Assembly (NCBI GenBank): GCA_943333125.1 | Contig: CALQSB010000021.1 | Span: 1 to 52,895, forward strand | Direction of reading: 5' to 3' | Source of the DNA: Chitinophaga pinensis | GTDB taxonomy: Bacteria > Bacteroidota > Bacteroidia > Chitinophagales > Chitinophagaceae | Length of the DNA stretch: 52,895 nucleotides | Part shown: one piece after another, positions 33,792 through 41,806 of the stretch | Layout of the letters: each line of letters begins with the position of its first letter | Position numbering within the stretch: the stretch's first letter is position 1 | Notes under the pieces: generated by a model | Seen by the model: only the letters and a program-made list of their open reading frames with translations | What the model was told of the DNA's origin: nothing | Databases searched by the model: none | Translations under genes and position numbers: made by a program

Positions 33792-34292
33792 TTATTGTTT
33801 TTTATTTTCAATTTGTAATTCATCCCAGGGTGTAGTTCCATCCTTTTCTCTTTTGAAAACCATAGAAGAGTCGCTTTGTATAACGATTTCAGCTGTGGTG
33901 TAAATAATGCAGCCTTCCATTAAATGTCCTCCTGTCGTTTTTCCAGTACTGTCGCTTATGCTCATGTGCAAATGAGAACCATTTTCTGATAATGTGCCAT
34001 TAAGACTTACAATTTCGAAATGTCCGGATCCGTTAGTGACATCAGGTTGATTGGCCAGTCGTAGTTGGTATTGAGTAAGACTTCCTACACAAGTAACCAT
34101 CCAACCGGCTTTTATATGATGCTCATTGATATAATTCTGAATCGATTTTTTAAGATCGGCTCCGGGTTTTAATCTGAACGCATGAATTTGATTGGTTGAC
34201 ATATTTTTCTCGTTTTTTAAACTACAGGAATAAAAACAAAATAACTGAAACAATATCAATAATTTTATGTTTAGTCTAAATGTAGATAGCAT
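33792..34292 (-). CDS. PPC (DUF296) domain protein with lipoprotein signal
   Basis: 166 residues from the ATG at 34292. The domain from about residue 34 is the PPC/DUF296 fold: IHAFRLKPGADLKKSIQNYI, then GHFEIVSLNGTLSENGSHLHMSISDSTGKTTGGHL. Bacterial members are trimeric, often called DNA-binding by analogy with plant AT-hook proteins. The N-terminus MLSTFRLNIKLLILFQLFCFYSC looks like a lipoprotein signal with lipobox Cys23, which would export the domain. An internal ATG at 34202 (MSTNQIHAF) would give a cytoplasmic form. The longer open frame up to 34520 runs antisense to msrA and is rejected. It is followed after 8 bp by mutS2-like. Confidence 0.78.
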   Translation of the reverse strand: MLSTFRLNIKLLILFQLFCFYSCSLKNEKNMSTNQIHAFRLKPGADLKKSIQNYINEHHIKAGWMVTCVGSLTQYQLRLANQPDVTNGSGHFEIVSLNGTLSENGSHLHMSISDSTGKTTGGHLMEGCIIYTTAEIVIQSDSSMVFKREKDGTTPWDELQIENKKQ

Positions 34293-34330
34293 TGTTTTAA
34301 TATTTAGACAGCAATTTAACTCATTCAATA

Positions 34331-34870
34331 ATGAAAATAGAATTAGCGACATTAGGAAATGGTTGTTTTTGGTGTACAGAAGCAATTTTTCAACAGTTAA
34401 AAGGTGTTTTGAAAGTAACCAGCGGTTATAGCGGAGGTCAAATGGCAAATCCTGATTATAAATCAGTTTGTGCCGGAACGACTGGTCATGCAGAATGTTT
34501 ACAAATAGAATTTGATGCAAATATTATTTCATTCGAACAATTACTTGAAGTTTTTTGGAATACACATGATCCAACTACTTTGAATCGCCAGGGTAATGAT
34601 ATAGGTACTCAATATAGAAGTGTAATTTTTTATCATAACGAAGAACAACTTAAAATTTCAACAGCATATAAAAAACAACTTAATGATTCTGCTACTTATA
34701 AGGATTCAATAGTTACGGAAATTGAACCTTTTATTATTTTCTATCCAGCAGAAGCTTATCATCAGAATTATTTTAATACCAACGGTGATACTGTTTCTTA
34801 TTGTCAATTTGTAGTCAGACCTAAAGTTGAAAAATTTAAAAAACAATTTTCTAAAATAATTAAAGACTAA
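34331..34870 (+). CDS. msrA: Peptide-methionine (S)-S-oxide reductase
   Basis: 179 residues. It reduces the S-epimer of methionine sulfoxide. The active-site motif LGNGCFWCTEAIF holds the catalytic Cys12; SGYSGG, YKSVCAGTTGHAE and DPTTLNRQGNDIGTQYRS are standard. There is no signal peptide, so the enzyme is cytoplasmic. Recycling cysteines are not the usual C-terminal pair of the E. coli type; Cys15 and the Cys in KSVCAGTT are candidates. It diverges from the PPC lipoprotein gene with only 38 bp between the two ATGs. Thioredoxin (45553) would be the natural reductant. Confidence 0.96.
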   Translation: MKIELATLGNGCFWCTEAIFQQLKGVLKVTSGYSGGQMANPDYKSVCAGTTGHAECLQIEFDANIISFEQLLEVFWNTHDPTTLNRQGNDIGTQYRSVIFYHNEEQLKISTAYKKQLNDSATYKDSIVTEIEPFIIFYPAEAYHQNYFNTNGDTVSYCQFVVRPKVEKFKKQFSKIIKD

Positions 34871-35182
34871 TTACAATTAATAGTAACGTATAGATTATCG
34901 TTATTACGTAATTATATAATCTCTTACGTTATAAATGAGTGTAAGTAATTTTTTTTAAAAAAAGTCTTTAAAATATTTGCATCTGATTTTATTTTTACTA
35001 ATTTTATATCACAATAATTAATTGCTTACTTACTTATTATTCCTCTAGCCTAGAAACTCCTATAATAACAAGAAACGAAGTTTACCTTTTTTATTTATAT
35101 CATTATCTATTATCCTCCGACAACGACCATTTAACTCCTCCACTCCTGTGAGCCATTTTCGTAAACCTCTAAACTCTAGAAA
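34871..35182. other. 312-bp intergenic region between msrA and the T9SS gene
   Basis: No coding frame was seen. The first 60 bp hold the inverted repeat at 34885-34930. A run of eight T then seven A-rich bases follows, and AATATTTG (34972-34979) is a near match to the -7 element. The final 140 bp before the next gene are pyrimidine-rich, resembling a long leader. No riboswitch was recognised. Confidence 0.5.
34885..34930. repeat. Imperfect inverted repeat downstream of msrA with central palindrome
   Basis: Arms AACGTATAGATTAT (34885-34898) and ATAATCTCTTACGTT (34916-34930) pair with one small bulge; the centre holds ATTACGTAAT (34903-34912). It may form a terminator for msrA or an operator. 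No proper T tract follows at once. Confidence 0.45.
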
Positions 35183-37363
35183 ATGCTTACAAATTCTACA
35201 AAGAAAATCAGCATGATTGCTGTTCTTTCAATCATCTCGTTTGCACTTAGTGCACAAAATTCAATTCGTGCTTTCAGCCAAGTTTATTCCGAAAACATTA
35301 AAGGTGGAACAACAATGTTTGGTAACACGATATTACACATCATAGATAACAATGTGGTTAATCTTACAAAGATGAACCAAACCAGCAGTGCTTCAAACGG
35401 TGTTGGCGGTATTGGTTTCAGTCAGTATGGAAATGACGGAAGCAATATGCAGCAAATTGATATTGATAATATCTCATCAACAGTTAATTCGTCTTCTGCA
35501 GATTTAGTTTTACCTACTGGAAGTAACACTATTAGATTCGCAAGATTATACTGGGGTGGTAAGATTGATAATTCTGTTTTAACCTCACATCCTGATACAT
35601 TGCGTAAAATTAAAATTCGCAAAGGAACAACCGGTAATTATTTAAGTGCAACTACTCCTTCTATAAACGTAGACCAATTTGCAATTTCAAGTACTGAAAA
35701 AGCGTATCAGTCATTTATTGATATTACTTCTTATGTAAATTCGAATGGTAGCGGAACTTATACCGTTGCTGATTTGCCTGTTACTCCGGGTTCTTCGAGT
35801 ACTGGTGGAAGATATGGTGGATGGGTTATCGTGGTTGCTTATGAAAATGCGACTCAGCCTTATAATAGTGTAAGACTTTATGATGGATTTGCTCAGGTAT
35901 ATAACAATGGAACTACTGCATATCTTACCATTAATTTAAATGGATTAAATGTGCCTAGTACTCCTCTATTGGCAAATGAAGCAATTATGGGCACTATGGC
36001 CTGGGAAGGTGACGCTAGTTTAAGTGCATCATCTACTAACCCACAAGGTGATTTTATTAAAATCAACAATGCAACAGTTTCTAATTCGGCTAATCCTGCT
36101 ACAAACTTCTGGAATGGAAGTATATCAAATAATGATGGAACTTTTGTAACTACAAAAAATCCAAATTATAGTAACCAAATGGGAATTGACATTGATCAGG
36201 TAAATGTGGGCACAGGTTATAATATTGCTCCTAATGCTACCAGTGTTACTGTACAATTTGGAACTGAAGCAGATATGTACTTCCCAAGTGTGTTTACTTT
36301 TCAAATCAGAGTTAAAGATCCAACTGTGGTATTAACAAAAACAGTTTCTGATGCTAATTTAAATGGATATGTAGATTCACAGGAGGAACTTACTTATACA
36401 CTTTCAGGGTCAAATCAGGGACTTGGTTCGGCTTATAATACTTTCATTGTTGATTCACTTCCCAACAATGTTACTTATGTGCCTAATTCGATTGAAATTG
36501 TAGCTGCACCAGGTGTTACTTCAGGTATTAAAACTGATGCTGCTGATAATGACCAAGCGTTTATTGGTACTGTAGGAACAAGAACTTATTTAAAAGTATT
36601 TATTGGAACTGGTGCCACAGGAAATGCAGGTGGCGAATTACCTTCAGGTGTTGCTAGTAACTATACTATTAAGTTTAAAGTAAGAGCTTTTGCAATACCA
36701 GGAACAATTATTAATTCGGCCAGAATTACCGGCACATCTGTTGTAGGAGGTTTGTTTACTGATGATGGTACTGCAGTTATCGGAGAGTCTGGTGCACCTA
36801 TGCCAGTTAAATTTACTTCTTTCAATGCATCTTTATTAAACGACAGATCTTCTTTGTTAAAGTGGGTTACTCAATCTGAAATAAACAATGATTATTTTGA
36901 AATAGAAAGAAGTATTGATGGCGTTCATTTCGAATCAAGAGGTAAAGTAACTGGAAACGGTTCTACTTCTATGACACACAATTATTCTTTTACAGATGTC
37001 ATTAATATTAACGCTGCAATTATCTACTATCGTTTAAGAATAATGGATACTGATGGCAAGTATACTTTCTCAAAAATAATTGCTTTGAAAGTAAATGGTT
37101 CTATAAGTGTAGATAACTTCAATGTATTCCCTAATCCTTTTATCACTGATATTAAAGTTTCTTTAACCAGCGCAGAAGATGTTAATGCGGGATTCAGAAT
37201 CTTATCTTTTGACGGAAAGGAATTACAACATCGTACTATTGGTTTACAAAAAGGAAATAACATCGTAGTGCTGAATGATTTTGGAATATTACCAAAAGGA
37301 AACTATATCCTTGAAGTAAGTACTGCAACAGACAAATTAATTAAGAAAATTGTGAAAAACTAA
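35183..37363 (+). CDS. T9SS-exported protein with DUF11-like domain
   Basis: 726 residues. The signal peptide (first about 24 residues, ending ALSAQ) is followed by a beta-rich region of about 350 residues (VLPTGSNTIRFARLYWGG, GGRYGGWVIVVAYENATQPYNSVRLYDGF). This resembles the N-terminal part of secreted gliding- or adhesion-type proteins. A DUF11-like domain (about 377-500, LTKTVSDANLNGYVDSQEELTYTL) and a fibronectin-like spacer (PVKFTSFNASL...) come next. The last 75 residues form the type A T9SS sorting domain (VFPNPFITDIKVSL, LPKGNYILEVST, KIVKN). The protein should pass the outer membrane through the type IX system. Its ligand or role is unknown. A strong terminator at 37392-37427 follows. 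Confidence 0.85.
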   Translation: MLTNSTKKISMIAVLSIISFALSAQNSIRAFSQVYSENIKGGTTMFGNTILHIIDNNVVNLTKMNQTSSASNGVGGIGFSQYGNDGSNMQQIDIDNISSTVNSSSADLVLPTGSNTIRFARLYWGGKIDNSVLTSHPDTLRKIKIRKGTTGNYLSATTPSINVDQFAISSTEKAYQSFIDITSYVNSNGSGTYTVADLPVTPGSSSTGGRYGGWVIVVAYENATQPYNSVRLYDGFAQVYNNGTTAYLTINLNGLNVPSTPLLANEAIMGTMAWEGDASLSASSTNPQGDFIKINNATVSNSANPATNFWNGSISNNDGTFVTTKNPNYSNQMGIDIDQVNVGTGYNIAPNATSVTVQFGTEADMYFPSVFTFQIRVKDPTVVLTKTVSDANLNGYVDSQEELTYTLSGSNQGLGSAYNTFIVDSLPNNVTYVPNSIEIVAAPGVTSGIKTDAADNDQAFIGTVGTRTYLKVFIGTGATGNAGGELPSGVASNYTIKFKVRAFAIPGTIINSARITGTSVVGGLFTDDGTAVIGESGAPMPVKFTSFNASLLNDRSSLLKWVTQSEINNDYFEIERSIDGVHFESRGKVTGNGSTSMTHNYSFTDVININAAIIYYRLRIMDTDGKYTFSKIIALKVNGSISVDNFNVFPNPFITDIKVSLTSAEDVNAGFRILSFDGKELQHRTIGLQKGNNIVVLNDFGILPKGNYILEVSTATDKLIKKIVKN

Positions 37364-37391
37364 ATATCCACTCTAGCTTATGCTTTAAGTA

Positions 37392-37427
37392 AAAATGGTT
37401 GCTCAGTCTGAGCAACCATTTTACTTT
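37392..37427. terminator. Bidirectional terminator between T9SS gene and peptide-binding lipoprotein
   Basis: A perfect 14-bp stem AAAATGGTTGCTCA / TGAGCAACCATTTT (37392-37405, 37409-37422) with a 3-nt loop is flanked by A-rich and T-rich runs. The right arm includes part of the stop codon (37421-37423) of the convergent gene. Confidence 0.85.
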
Positions 37428-39049
37428 TTATCAACATGTCTTAATTCAAGCATGTTTAAACTATTTGTGATAAGCCCTGAAATATTATTTTGAATTAGAT
37501 GAATGGACATGTCATACCATAGTGTAACAACAGGCGAATCATCAATTATTATTTTTTCCATTTCTCTGTATAAATTTATTTTTATTGAGTCTTCAGTTTC
37601 GGTTAATGCTTTTTCAAACAACTGATCATAAATCTCATTATGATATCTTGTATAATTTGGAGGTGCAGGATTCTTGCCATAAAAAACACCTAAGAAATTA
37701 ATCTCATCGGGGAAATCCGCAATCCAGCTGCCTCTGAAAAAGCTTACCTGCGATTTCGACATTTCTTCTAGTAACAAACTTTTTTGTACCACTTCCACAG
37801 AAATATTAAATCCAATTTGCTTTAGTTCGTTTACAAGGTAAGAACCGAGATTAGCATAGTTAGGAACAGTAATTAATTTTATTTCGGGCATTGGATGGTC
37901 TTTGTCAAACCCAGCTTCCATGATGAGTTGTTTTGCTTTTGTCGGATTGAACTCATATCCTTTTAAAAGCAGACTATCAAAAGAAGGCATGCCAATAGGA
38001 ATAAAACCACTGTTTGCGGGATACCCGATTGAATTACGTAAATAAAAAATCATTTTATTTCTATCGATGCCATAATTAATTGCCTTTCTAATTTTTTTAA
38101 TTCGCAAGGGAGAATTTTTCAGCATTGCATTGTTTGTATCTGCTAGGATTCCAAGGTATTCTGTGTTCAGATAAGGATGTTTGGATAAAGTTATTTTTCC
38201 ATTCCATTTATCTTTTAAAGCGCCTTTCCTTGTAAGAATTTCATTTTTAAAAGAAGGATCAAGGTCATTGATGAAGTCGATTTTATTTTGTTGAAATGCC
38301 AGGAACTCAGATGTTTTACTTTCTAAAAAACTAATTTTAATGCCATCTAAATACGGTAATCTCTTTCCATATTGGTCTAATTCAAAATAAGAAGGATTTT
38401 TTTTCAAAATCAAAGCTTGGTCTTCTTCCCAGGCCACAAAGCAAAACGGACCTGTACCTACCGGATGTTTTCTGAAATCGCTGCCATAATTTTCAACAGC
38501 TTCTCTGGCTACGATGGAACAATACTGCATGCTTAAAATTCCGAGTATCGGACTGAAAGGTTGTAATAAGTGCAATTGAAAAACAGAATCATTTATGGCA
38601 ACAAATGGAAGAATTGAATCAATATTGTTATTAAAAATCCATGCACCTGGGCTCGCAACAGATTTATTAATAATCCGGCTCAAACTATAAACCACATCGG
38701 ATGCAACTAATTTTCTGCCGATGTCATTTTTAAAAACCGGATCATTGTGAAAAAAAACATCTTGTCTTAATTCAAAGGTTATAGTTTTTTTGTCTTCAGA
38801 AAAACTCCAGCTTTTGGCGATTGAAGGAGACATTTTCATGTCTTGATTAATTTCCACCAATGTATTATAGAGCTGATGAATGGGCCACATTATAGATTGA
38901 TTCTTTGCGAAAGCAGGATCTAAGCTGGCTATACCAGTGGATTCATTATATCTGAAGATTTTCTTTTGAGATTCCCGATCATTGCTGCAGGAAATAAATA
39001 TCAAACAAAAACAAAATAATAAAATAGGAATGACAAGCTTTACATTCAT
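37421..39049 (-). CDS. Family 5 (oligopeptide-type) solute-binding lipoprotein
   Basis: 542 residues. A lipoprotein signal (MNVKLVIPILLFCFCLIFISCSND, lipobox Cys about residue 21) is followed by the family 5 binding-protein fold: FRYNESTGIASLDPAFAKN, WSFSEDKKTITFELRQDVFFHNDP, and the signature region FRKHPVGTGPFCFVAWEEDQALILKKNPSYF. These proteins deliver peptides or similar ligands to OppB/OppC permeases. No permease or ATPase gene flanks it; the OppB-like fragment at the left edge is more than 37 kb away. The stop codon is inside a bidirectional terminator. The ligand cannot be told from the sequence. Confidence 0.9.
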   Translation of the reverse strand: MNVKLVIPILLFCFCLIFISCSNDRESQKKIFRYNESTGIASLDPAFAKNQSIMWPIHQLYNTLVEINQDMKMSPSIAKSWSFSEDKKTITFELRQDVFFHNDPVFKNDIGRKLVASDVVYSLSRIINKSVASPGAWIFNNNIDSILPFVAINDSVFQLHLLQPFSPILGILSMQYCSIVAREAVENYGSDFRKHPVGTGPFCFVAWEEDQALILKKNPSYFELDQYGKRLPYLDGIKISFLESKTSEFLAFQQNKIDFINDLDPSFKNEILTRKGALKDKWNGKITLSKHPYLNTEYLGILADTNNAMLKNSPLRIKKIRKAINYGIDRNKMIFYLRNSIGYPANSGFIPIGMPSFDSLLLKGYEFNPTKAKQLIMEAGFDKDHPMPEIKLITVPNYANLGSYLVNELKQIGFNISVEVVQKSLLLEEMSKSQVSFFRGSWIADFPDEINFLGVFYGKNPAPPNYTRYHNEIYDQLFEKALTETEDSIKINLYREMEKIIIDDSPVVTLWYDMSIHLIQNNISGLITNSLNMLELRHVDKK

Positions 39050-39154
39050 AAGATTTCAATAGAGCATAAATGTAAATCATCCCATTCGATTTCTGTTATT
39101 CCAGATCGATGAAATAATTTGCCCTTAATAATCTATTATTAATTGTTTATCTGA

Positions 39155-39162
39155 TATTTTTG
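39155..39162 (+). promoter_or_regulatory. -7-like element immediately before the M1 peptidase start
   Basis: TATTTTTG matches TAnnTTTG but ends only 5 bp before the ATG at 39168, so transcription would begin at about the start codon. Either the transcript is nearly leaderless or the match is accidental; no TTG lies at the proper distance. Confidence 0.3.
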
Positions 39163-39167
39163 TTGGT

Positions 39168-40844
39168 ATGAACCTAGCATTCAATCTTAAAAAAATAGGG
39201 CTAACGCTGATAATGTTAAATGGATTTATTTCTTTTAGTCAATCCTATTCTCATCAAGACACGTTAAGAGGCAGTATTGGTGAAGGAAGATTGAAATGGA
39301 ATGTATTGCATTATGATATCACCGTAAAGCCTGATATAAACAATAAAACTATTGAGGGAATAAATATCATTACACTTGTAGACAGTGGCATTAATAAGAT
39401 ACAACTCGATTTGCAGGAGCCCATGATCATTGATAGTATTATTTCTAAAAATCAATCTTTATCATTTAGCAGAGAAGGAAATGTGTATTGGGTTTATTTT
39501 AATTTTCAGGTTCAAAATGCTATTAATACTAAAATAAAATTAACTGTTTATTTTCATGGCAAACCAAAAATTGCAAAAAACGCACCGTGGGATGGCGGCT
39601 GGGTTTGGACTCATGACAAACAAAACAATCCATGGGTAAGTGTGGCTTGTCAGGGCCTCGGGGCCAGTGTTTGGTTTCCTTGTAAAGATACCCAGTCGGA
39701 TGAGCCTGATAATGGAGCCAGACTTAATATTATCGTACCTGATACATTACAGGCTATTGGAAATGGAAGATTAACCAAAGTTAAAAAAATGGACAATCAT
39801 CTTTCCATGTATTGCTGGGAAGTAAAATCTCCTATCAATAATTATGACATCATCCCGTACATTGGTAAGTATGATCATTTTTCAGAATTATATCAGGGAT
39901 TAAATGGCCCTCTAGATATGGATTATTGGGTGCTTCCATACAATTTAGAAAAAGCTAAAATTCATTTTGCAGATGCAGGTAAAATGATCAAGGCTTTTGA
40001 ATATTGGTTTGGCCCTTATCCTTTTTATGAAGATGGATATAAATTAGTGGATGCGCCTTATTTAGGCATGGAGCATCAAAGTGCGGTTGCTTATGGTAAT
40101 GAATATCTGCAAGGATATATGGGAAGAGACCGTTCAAATACTGGCTGGGGACTGAAATGGGATTTTATCATCGTTCACGAAAGTGGTCATGAATGGTTTG
40201 GAAATAATATTACCTCAAAAGATATTGCGGATATGTGGGTGCATGAAAGTTTTACCAATTACAGCGAAGTGTTATTTACTGAATATTATTATGGCAAAAA
40301 TGCCGCGGATGAATATGTATCAGGGTTAAGAAACAACATCAGTAATGATGTGCCCATCATTGGAGTTTATAATGTAAACAAAGAAGGCAGTGGTGATATG
40401 TATGACAAGGGAGCTAACCTGATTCATACGATACGACAAATTATAAATGATGATAAAAAATTCAGAGATATTTTAATCGGACTGAATAAACAGTTTTATC
40501 ATAAAACAGTAACCACATCAGAAATAGAATCTTATATCATTAAAAATTCTGGTTTTGATTTTTCTAAAATATTTGACCAGTATTTGCGGACAACAAATAT
40601 TCCGGTGATGGAATATTATTTCAGGAATAATCAACTTCATTACAGATTTACAAATACCGTTGAGGGGTTTCAAATGCCTGTAAAATATACAATAGGAGAT
40701 AATAAAAAAGTAAAACAAATGATGGTCTGTAATAAATGGCTTTCCAGGCATGTATCAGGGCGCATTTCATTAAAAGATTTTAGAATAAATAAAAATATAT
40801 TTATTGAAACCAAAGAAATCGCTATACCTGCAGTGGGTAATTAA
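39168..40844 (+). CDS. M1 family metallopeptidase, secreted
   Basis: 558 residues. The signal peptide (about 1-24, ending ISFSQ) is followed by an N-terminal saddle domain (about 45-225) and a gluzincin catalytic domain. The zinc site is His337 and His341 in HESGHEWFG, with Glu360 in MWVHESFTNYSE, an exact HExxH-X18-E spacing. The exopeptidase motif is GMEHQSAVAYG (300-310), in place of the classic GAMEN. Tyr in the DMYDKGANLIHTIR region could be the transition-state tyrosine. It lacks the long C-terminal helical domain of larger aminopeptidases. It probably degrades peptides in the periplasm. It overlaps the convergent NlpC/P60 gene by 4 bp. Confidence 0.93.
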   Translation: MNLAFNLKKIGLTLIMLNGFISFSQSYSHQDTLRGSIGEGRLKWNVLHYDITVKPDINNKTIEGINIITLVDSGINKIQLDLQEPMIIDSIISKNQSLSFSREGNVYWVYFNFQVQNAINTKIKLTVYFHGKPKIAKNAPWDGGWVWTHDKQNNPWVSVACQGLGASVWFPCKDTQSDEPDNGARLNIIVPDTLQAIGNGRLTKVKKMDNHLSMYCWEVKSPINNYDIIPYIGKYDHFSELYQGLNGPLDMDYWVLPYNLEKAKIHFADAGKMIKAFEYWFGPYPFYEDGYKLVDAPYLGMEHQSAVAYGNEYLQGYMGRDRSNTGWGLKWDFIIVHESGHEWFGNNITSKDIADMWVHESFTNYSEVLFTEYYYGKNAADEYVSGLRNNISNDVPIIGVYNVNKEGSGDMYDKGANLIHTIRQIINDDKKFRDILIGLNKQFYHKTVTTSEIESYIIKNSGFDFSKIFDQYLRTTNIPVMEYYFRNNQLHYRFTNTVEGFQMPVKYTIGDNKKVKQMMVCNKWLSRHVSGRISLKDFRINKNIFIETKEIAIPAVGN

Positions 40845-41569
40845 TTACTTATTGTGGAAATGATTCGTCCTGCAGAAATAAATGTTTTGTGATAATAATC
40901 TTCATCCAGATTACTGATGGTTACGCCTTCTTTTGAACTTGCATGTACAAAGTAATGATTAGAAAGATAAACACCTACATGACTAACGCCTCCCCTTGTG
41001 TTAAAAAAAACAAGATCCCCTTCTTTCATTTCTGCTGTGTTGATCTTGTAACAGCTTTGATATTGTTCGCTTGCCATACGGGGCAAATGATAACCGTAAA
41101 CTTCTTTTTGTAACATTCCCGAAAACCCGCTGCAATCAATTCCGGATTTAGAACATCCGCCAAATTGATATCTGGTAGAGAACCAATTATCAATGAAATC
41201 GTAAAGTGATTTGTTGTTTATTTTTTCAATTTCTACATTTAGTAACTGAGCGTATTTAAATTGAATGGATTTAAAATGCTCAATATCAACAATTGAAGAA
41301 TCATTCAATAGATCAGAACTTGTGTATTTTCTTAAATTCCAGTTTTCATCCAGAATAGTTGTTCTTGAATTTTCATTTCTGTTTAATTCAATGCCTTCTA
41401 TAAATTGAGGTGTAAGTGATTTTCTTTTTGATTTATGTTGAGCCGATGCCTGATTATGACAGCAAATTATGGAGATAGAGAGCAGTAAAATTATCTTTTT
41501 TGTTTTCAATTTCTTGTATTTCCCAGACTGATAAATAAAAATCCGATAAGGTAAGATTAAAGGCCACAT
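40841..41569 (-). CDS. NlpC/P60 family cell-wall hydrolase, secreted
   Basis: 242 residues. The C-terminal half is an NlpC/P60 cysteine peptidase: Cys in SGIDCSGFSGML, His in GGVSHVGVYLSNHYFVHASS, and a third polar residue in that segment. It should cut peptide bonds in peptidoglycan stems. The N-terminus from the ATG reads MWPLILPYRIFIYQSGKYKK before a hydrophobic signal (KIILLLSISIICCHNQASAQ). A TTG at 41509 would give a cleaner signal peptide, so the true start is uncertain. The stop codon overlaps that of the convergent M1 peptidase (TTAA shared). Confidence 0.87.
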   Translation of the reverse strand: MWPLILPYRIFIYQSGKYKKLKTKKIILLLSISIICCHNQASAQHKSKRKSLTPQFIEGIELNRNENSRTTILDENWNLRKYTSSDLLNDSSIVDIEHFKSIQFKYAQLLNVEIEKINNKSLYDFIDNWFSTRYQFGGCSKSGIDCSGFSGMLQKEVYGYHLPRMASEQYQSCYKINTAEMKEGDLVFFNTRGGVSHVGVYLSNHYFVHASSKEGVTISNLDEDYYHKTFISAGRIISTISN

Positions 41570-41806
41570 TAAAAAGGCTCAGAGCTAATTATTTGTAAAA
41601 GTACTCGAAATCAGTCGGAAATTAGGTAAAAAAGACAAGTAATATACAAAATGAATAAATGTTACAATGTGGAAAAAACAACTGCTCGAACAACGATAAA
41701 CCTTACGATATTTGTTGTCCGGTTATTTTTTTGTTTCATTGTTTATAAGCCATTTTAAATGTGTTTGCATAGCTGAGACTATTTAATGATAAGCCGAAAT
41801 TCCTTT

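Noticed and set aside
34293..34520. N-terminal extension of the PPC protein to 34520.
   Set aside because: It runs antisense through the first 190 bp of msrA, which is certain, and has no family similarity.
40841..41569. Whether the two NlpC/P60 genes (here and at 48398) form a toxin-type effector pair with an immunity gene.
   Set aside because: Both have ordinary envelope signals and no toxin or immunity-like neighbour; they fit house-keeping cell-wall hydrolases.
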